A DNA stretch of 38,338 nucleotides, from the NCBI GenBank assembly GCA_964571215.1, contig CAZMZZ010000012.1:1-38338 (forward strand). The letters are read 5' to 3'. The notes beneath the pieces were generated by a model. That model was not told where the DNA came from. It did not search any database and saw only the letters and a list, made by a program, of their open reading frames with translations. Each line of letters begins with the position of its first letter. Position 1 is the first letter of the stretch. This document shows, one piece after another, positions 34,760-38,338 of this stretch. A program made the translations under genes and the position numbers. This DNA is from CAJWPI01 sp964571215. GTDB taxonomy: Bacteria; Pseudomonadota; Gammaproteobacteria; Magnimaribacterales; Magnimaribacteraceae.

Positions 34760-35683
34760 CTAACCAAACTTAAGTTGAGATAACCTTTCAGCTGTACCCA
34801 AAGCAGCCGATGTCATTATGTCCAGATTACCTGCATATTCAGGTAAATAGTGACCTGCACCCGTTACTTCTAAAAAAACAGAACTCTTAATTCCTTCAAA
34901 TTTCCCATAACCGGGAATTACACATGGGTTATTAGAACCAAATCTTTCAAATTGCACTTCTTGTTTAAGGCGATAACCTGGTACATACTTTTGAACCTCT
35001 GAAACCATCTTGTTTATTGAAGATCTTATTTCTTCTTCGTTTGCTAAATTACAAAGAGTAAATACTGTATTACGCATCATCATTGGGGGTTCAGCAGGAT
35101 TTAAAATTATAATTGCTTTCCCTTTTTCTGCTCCTCCAACAACTTCTACTCCTTCAGCAGTAGTCTTAGTAAATTCATCAATATTAGCTCTAGTACCAGG
35201 ACCAGCTGATTTAGAAGCTACTGAAGAAACTATTTCAGAATATTTTACCTTTGAAACATTATTAATCGCAGACACAATAGGAATGGTAGCTTGTCCTCCA
35301 CAAGTTACCAGATTTAAGTTTGCTTCATTTAAATGTTCTTCCATATTAACAACAGGTACAGTATATGGACCTATTGCAGCTGGGGTTAGATCTATAATTT
35401 GTTTTTTATCTCTACGTAAAATATCGTCATGATTCTTATGAGCAGCTGCTGAAGTTGCATCAAAAACTATTTTTGTTTCTTTGTAAGAGTCCATATTCAA
35501 AAAACCATCAATTCCTTCATGAGTTGTCTCAACCCCCCTATCTTTTGCAATTGATAATCCTTCTGAGTTAGGCTCAATTCCTATTAATGAAACAACTTCT
35601 AATTCACTTGAAGTGTCTAGAATCTTTATCATAAGATCGGTACCTATATTACCTGACCCAATTATGGCCACCTTAGTTTTCAT
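34760..35683 (-). CDS. hsaG: Acylating acetaldehyde/propanal dehydrogenase (HsaG/BphJ/DmpF family)
   Basis: A 307-residue acylating aldehyde dehydrogenase. The NAD motif GSGNIGTD is at 9-16, the catalytic C128 in NLVTCGGQA, and PAEPPMMMRNTVF is a typical later block. It converts the aldehyde released by HsaF to acetyl- or propionyl-CoA with NAD+ and CoA. Unlike ordinary ALDHs it is a small Rossmann-fold enzyme. It is 2 nt from both hsaE and hsaF, in the usual meta-cleavage gene neighbourhood. Confidence 0.95.
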   Translation of the reverse strand: MKTKVAIIGSGNIGTDLMIKILDTSSELEVVSLIGIEPNSEGLSIAKDRGVETTHEGIDGFLNMDSYKETKIVFDATSAAAHKNHDDILRRDKKQIIDLTPAAIGPYTVPVVNMEEHLNEANLNLVTCGGQATIPIVSAINNVSKVKYSEIVSSVASKSAGPGTRANIDEFTKTTAEGVEVVGGAEKGKAIIILNPAEPPMMMRNTVFTLCNLANEEEIRSSINKMVSEVQKYVPGYRLKQEVQFERFGSNNPCVIPGYGKFEGIKSSVFLEVTGAGHYLPEYAGNLDIMTSAALGTAERLSQLKFG

Positions 35684-35685
35684 AC

Positions 35686-36471
35686 TTAAATAAATTTTAC
35701 CTCAGCAGAACCTACACCTTCTAATTCTAGATACATTTCATCTCCAGCTGCAACTGGTTCAAGAGGAACCAAAGAACCGGAAAGTATAATCTCACCTGAT
35801 TTAAACGGTATATCAAATTCTCCTAAAGTATTTGCCAACCAAGCTACTGCATTGCAAGGGTGTCCTTGAACGGCTGAGCCTTTGCCCTGACTAATAAGAT
35901 CACCATTCTTATATACCTTTAGTCTACAATTGTCTAACTCTATATCATGAGGATTTACTTTTCCGTCTCCTAAAATAAATACACCACAAGAGGCATTGTC
36001 AGCTATAGTATCTTGTATAGAGATTTGCCAATCTTCTATTCTAGAATCCACAATTTCAAAACATGGAAAGATGCTTTCTGTTGATTCAAGTACTTCATCA
36101 GGTGTTACTCCAGGACCCCTTAAATCCTTAGATAAAACAAATGCTAATTCTCCTTCAGCTCTAGGTTGAATAAGAGATTTTTTTATATTAACTACCGATT
36201 TATTTGGGATATGCATATCAGAAGTTAAAAAACCAAAATCTGGTTGATCTACTCCTAACATCTCTTGAACAACCTTTGAAGTGACGCCAATTTTTTTTCC
36301 TATTACTTTCTCTCCTTCTTTAACCCTTCTCTCCAAAAGTTTTAGAGAAATTTTGTAGGCGTCATTAATTGATATTTCTGGATATCTGTTAGTTAAAGGA
36401 TCAAGACAGTAGCGTCCCTTTAGGGCATCAAAAAGTTCAGAAGCAAGCTTTTCTAAATCCATCCTAACCAT
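35686..36471 (-). CDS. hsaE: 2-hydroxydienoate hydratase (HsaE/MhpD family)
   Basis: A 261-residue hydratase of the fumarylacetoacetase-like 2-oxopent-4-enoate hydratase family. IGKKIGVTSKVVQEMLGVDQP, PDFGFLTSDMH and PRAEGELAFVL are the conserved blocks near the N-terminal half and metal site. FEIVDSRIEDW and IADNASCGVFILG follow. It adds water to 2-hydroxy-2,4-dienoates (2-hydroxyhexa-2,4-dienoate in the steroid pathway). A second ATG nine bases in (MDLEKLASELF) is an alternative start. It is 18 nt behind the EthD-like gene. Confidence 0.94.
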   Translation of the reverse strand: MVRMDLEKLASELFDALKGRYCLDPLTNRYPEISINDAYKISLKLLERRVKEGEKVIGKKIGVTSKVVQEMLGVDQPDFGFLTSDMHIPNKSVVNIKKSLIQPRAEGELAFVLSKDLRGPGVTPDEVLESTESIFPCFEIVDSRIEDWQISIQDTIADNASCGVFILGDGKVNPHDIELDNCRLKVYKNGDLISQGKGSAVQGHPCNAVAWLANTLGEFDIPFKSGEIILSGSLVPLEPVAAGDEMYLELEGVGSAEVKFI

Positions 36472-36489
36472 AGTTAAATCTAAGAAAGG

Positions 36490-37218
36490 CTATTTCTTTA
36501 CTATGTACTGACTCATAGCAATGAGGTCTGTAGGGTCATCTTGAAAGTCTATAAACCTAGAACAACTTTCCATCATAAGCCTGTTGTTTTTTGACATTCT
36601 ATCTTTATTTCCCTGTGCATCATAAAAAACCATTGGATCAAACATAGCCGACTCTTCGGAGAAGCCCTCTTCAACAATTGCTGAATAGTTTGGGGCAGCA
36701 TTAGTTAGAGATCTAACAATAACGTTTTGAGTGTACCTCACAGTTGATTGTGTATCTATTGCCACTTGAGTATGCAGAGACTGCCAATTATAAAGCCATT
36801 GATCATATTCTAAGTAAGAGGGTTTTTTTAAGAAGGCAACCTGATCAAATCCCGGAGTTCTCTTTACAGGAGAATGAGCAAGAGATTTGTTTTCAAGAGG
36901 TTCAGATTCTGTAACAAGATAACCGTAAGAAGTCTTTGTATACTTTCTAAGTATAGTTTCTAGTTTCTCATGAAAAGATACTGACTTTACCCATACAACG
37001 ACAAGGCCATCTGCTATTGGATTGGCTGGTAACTGACCTTCTGCCTCTTGGCCCACTCTCGTCAAACTAGCTTTCTTAACTCCACTATCCACAGTGTTAA
37101 TTTGAAGATAATGCACTAAATCATGCATTTCTTCTGTGAACTCATTTATTAAGCTCTCTTTAAATTGATCTCCGGATTGAGAGTCTCTTTTAGTAATGAT
37201 ATAGATTATTTTTTCCAT
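36490..37218 (-). CDS. EthD-domain-like protein of unknown role in the steroid operon
   Basis: A 242-residue soluble protein with no signal peptide or membrane segment. The opening EKIIYIITKRDSQSGDQF and the later YDQWLYNWQSLHTQVAID resemble an EthD/dimeric alpha-beta barrel fold, with a W-x-x-H-type block. The C-terminal part has NVIVRSLTNAAPNYSAIVEEG and AMFDPMVFYDAQG. I recall EthD-annotated proteins of this type in steroid-degrading Proteobacteria, but not a measured function. No cofactor motif is visible. It lies between ipdF (5 nt) and hsaE (18 nt), so it is certainly part of the transcript. It might bind or rearrange an intermediate, in analogy with other barrel-fold proteins; that is speculation. 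Confidence 0.72.
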   Translation of the reverse strand: MEKIIYIITKRDSQSGDQFKESLINEFTEEMHDLVHYLQINTVDSGVKKASLTRVGQEAEGQLPANPIADGLVVVWVKSVSFHEKLETILRKYTKTSYGYLVTESEPLENKSLAHSPVKRTPGFDQVAFLKKPSYLEYDQWLYNWQSLHTQVAIDTQSTVRYTQNVIVRSLTNAAPNYSAIVEEGFSEESAMFDPMVFYDAQGNKDRMSKNNRLMMESCSRFIDFQDDPTDLIAMSQYIVKK

Positions 37219-37223
37219 AATAC

Positions 37224-38012
37224 TTAAGGATGTTGACTACTTACTGACAGTACTTCTCCAGTAAGATAAGAAGCATAATCACTTGCAAGGAATATTATGA
37301 CATTAGCTACCTCCCATGGTTCAGCAGCCCTTCCAAAAACCTCTTTCTCAACAAGAGTGTCTATTAGATCTTTGTTACTTGTTTTGGCTAGATGTTCATG
37401 AATTGCAATGCTAGGAGCTACAGCATTTACTCGAACTCCATATTTTGCTGCTTCTAGAGCTACTGAACGAGTAAAAGCCATTACTCCTGCCTTTGCAGAA
37501 GAATAATGTGACTGGTTTTCTTGTGCTCGCCAACCTAATACTGAAGAGTTGTTAACAATAACTCCGCTCTTTTCTATTTCCATGTATTTAAGTATTGACC
37601 GAGTAACCTTAAAAGTACCAGTTAAAGAAGTTTCTATAACATTAAACCAATCTTCATCAGAAAGATCAGTGACTTTTGAGTATCCGCCGAGACCTGCGTT
37701 ATTAACTAAGATATCTATCTTTCCCAACTTAGTCTTCGACTTTTCTATTAATTGGTCGACTTGTAGAGAGTCTCTTACATCACAAACAAATGTATGAGGA
37801 GTGTACGAAAATTCTTTTTCTAAGTTCTTGGATGCTTCTTCCAATCTTTTTTCATGGACATCACTAATAAGTACTTCTGCACCTTCTTCAATAAATCTTT
37901 TGGCAGTAGCAAATCCAATTCCTGAGCCTGCTGCTGCAGTAATTACAGCTTTTTTCCCCGACAAAAGATTGTGTGATTTAGGATAAGGAGGTGGTTTCTT
38001 GAGATTTATCAT
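37224..38012 (-). CDS. ipdF: SDR dehydrogenase IpdF homologue (HIP pathway)
   Basis: A 262-residue SDR. Cofactor loop TAAAGSGIG (25-33), NNAG (104-107), catalytic S156/157 and Y170-x3-K174 in SHYSSAKAG. The stretch VNNSSVLGWRAQ and the ending ASYLTGEVLSVSSQHP closely resemble M. tuberculosis IpdF (Rv3559c) as I remember it. IpdF oxidises the 5-hydroxy group of 5-hydroxy-HIP-CoA during C/D-ring catabolism. Its ATG overlaps the upstream fadE30-like stop (ATGA), the same neighbourhood as in Actinobacteria. A different hydroxysteroid SDR is unlikely given this C-terminus. Confidence 0.85.
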   Translation of the reverse strand: MINLKKPPPYPKSHNLLSGKKAVITAAAGSGIGFATAKRFIEEGAEVLISDVHEKRLEEASKNLEKEFSYTPHTFVCDVRDSLQVDQLIEKSKTKLGKIDILVNNAGLGGYSKVTDLSDEDWFNVIETSLTGTFKVTRSILKYMEIEKSGVIVNNSSVLGWRAQENQSHYSSAKAGVMAFTRSVALEAAKYGVRVNAVAPSIAIHEHLAKTSNKDLIDTLVEKEVFGRAAEPWEVANVIIFLASDYASYLTGEVLSVSSQHP

Positions 38013-38338
38013 GTTTTGTTGTCTCCCCTAGGCTCTTTAGGCATTCCCAGTGCTCTTTCACTTATGATATTTCTTTGGATTTGGTTAGTTCCAGCATAAA
38101 TTGTGTCAGATCTAGTAAAAAGGAACATTTTTTGTAAAAAAGTAAGATCATAAGGTAGTTTATCACCAATTTCTGATTCCATTCCAAGAACATCCATAGC
38201 TAATTTTCCTAAATTTCTGTGCCAAGTTGCCCAGTAAAGTTTAGAAAGCATAGCTTCTTTTGATAATAAACCATCACTTGAATTACTCAACATCCTAAGT
38301 GCATTAAATCTCATAATTCTTAATCCAATCCATGCCTC
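38009..38338 (-). CDS. fadE30: Acyl-CoA dehydrogenase, FadE30-like, C-terminal part (right edge)
   Basis: The frame is open to the window edge (residues EAWIGLRIM precede the first internal Met), so this is the C-terminal ~109 residues of a longer gene. It has the acyl-CoA dehydrogenase end FTRSDTIYAGTNQIQRNIIS and ERALGMPKEPRGD. Ala stands at the position of the medium-chain catalytic Glu, so the base is probably elsewhere, as in many FadE enzymes. Its stop overlaps the ipdF start, mirroring the fadE30-ipdF pair of Actinobacteria. That makes FadE30 (HIP-CoA dehydrogenation) the best guess; the N-terminal domains needed to confirm it are outside the window. Confidence 0.75.
   Translation of the reverse strand, partial: EAWIGLRIMRFNALRMLSNSSDGLLSKEAMLSKLYWATWHRNLGKLAMDVLGMESEIGDKLPYDLTFLQKMFLFTRSDTIYAGTNQIQRNIISERALGMPKEPRGDNKT

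Noticed and set aside
35010..35432. 140-residue open frame antisense to hsaG.
   Set aside because: Antisense shadow of a clear acylating aldehyde dehydrogenase gene.
1..38338. CRISPR arrays, insertion sequences, transposases, integrases and prophage genes.
   Set aside because: None seen: no spaced repeats, no terminal inverted repeats flanking an ORF, and no recombinase motifs in any translated frame.

Overview
The window is AT-rich DNA (about one third G+C by eye), densely coding, and most likely from an uncultivated marine-type gammaproteobacterium. The evidence for Gammaproteobacteria is the smc-zipA-ligA block (ZipA is a gammaproteobacterial division protein), a fused MnmC, a complete System I ccmABCDEFGHI operon, and three tRNA genes with encoded CCA ends. 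A SAR86-like lineage would fit, but that is inference. The longest stretch without a gene is the 160-bp LysR/acyl-CoA dehydrogenase intergenic region.

Layout. (1) 1-5424: the start of a PxpA-like gene at the left edge, an ACS/SLC17-type MFS carrier, tRNA-Val, a Rieske oxygenase, and divergently a KstD-family flavoprotein (apparently starting at CTG 3001) followed by an SDR. (2) 5455-8252: a VOC protein and an ACAD10/11-type acyl-CoA dehydrogenase on the minus strand, divergent from a LysR regulator with a perfect palindrome between them, then tRNA-Leu. (3) 8294-13226: a membrane coiled-coil protein of unknown function, then two adjacent acyl-CoA dehydrogenase genes that look like the two chains of a heteromeric enzyme, then mnmC. 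(4) 13216-19579, minus: smc, zipA, ligA, an SLT-domain lipoprotein and a DUF4136-like lipoprotein. The SMC is only 825 residues and shows no hinge domain. (5) 19693-26071, minus: ccmABCDEFGHI in order. (6) 26212-29850, plus: hisI, tRNA-Arg, an acyl-CoA carboxylase beta subunit, an aldehyde dehydrogenase, and a strong bidirectional terminator. (7) 29878-38338, minus: one tightly packed operon of ten genes.

The last operon encodes late steroid catabolism. It has homologues of FadE30, IpdF and FadD3 (HIP, the C/D-ring remnant) and of HsaE-HsaG-HsaF (the hydroxydienoate from rings A/B to pyruvate and propionyl-CoA), plus an EthD-like protein and a D-2-hydroxyacid dehydrogenase. Embedded in it are two adjacent KshA-like genes with complementary losses. 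One keeps a complete Rieske [2Fe-2S] domain and has no catalytic domain. The other keeps the mononuclear-iron catalytic domain but has lost the cluster-binding part of its Rieske fold. Together they make one set of oxygenase parts on two polypeptides. The KstD-like enzyme, the SDRs, the acyl-CoA dehydrogenases and possibly the propionyl-CoA-type carboxylase elsewhere in the window fit the same steroid-degrading lifestyle.

Most notable observations: the split KshA-like oxygenase (32416-33716), the hingeless SMC (17102-19579), the CTG start of the KstD-like gene, the tRNA-Arg/carboxylase junction with only a 7-nt leader, and the LysR palindrome.
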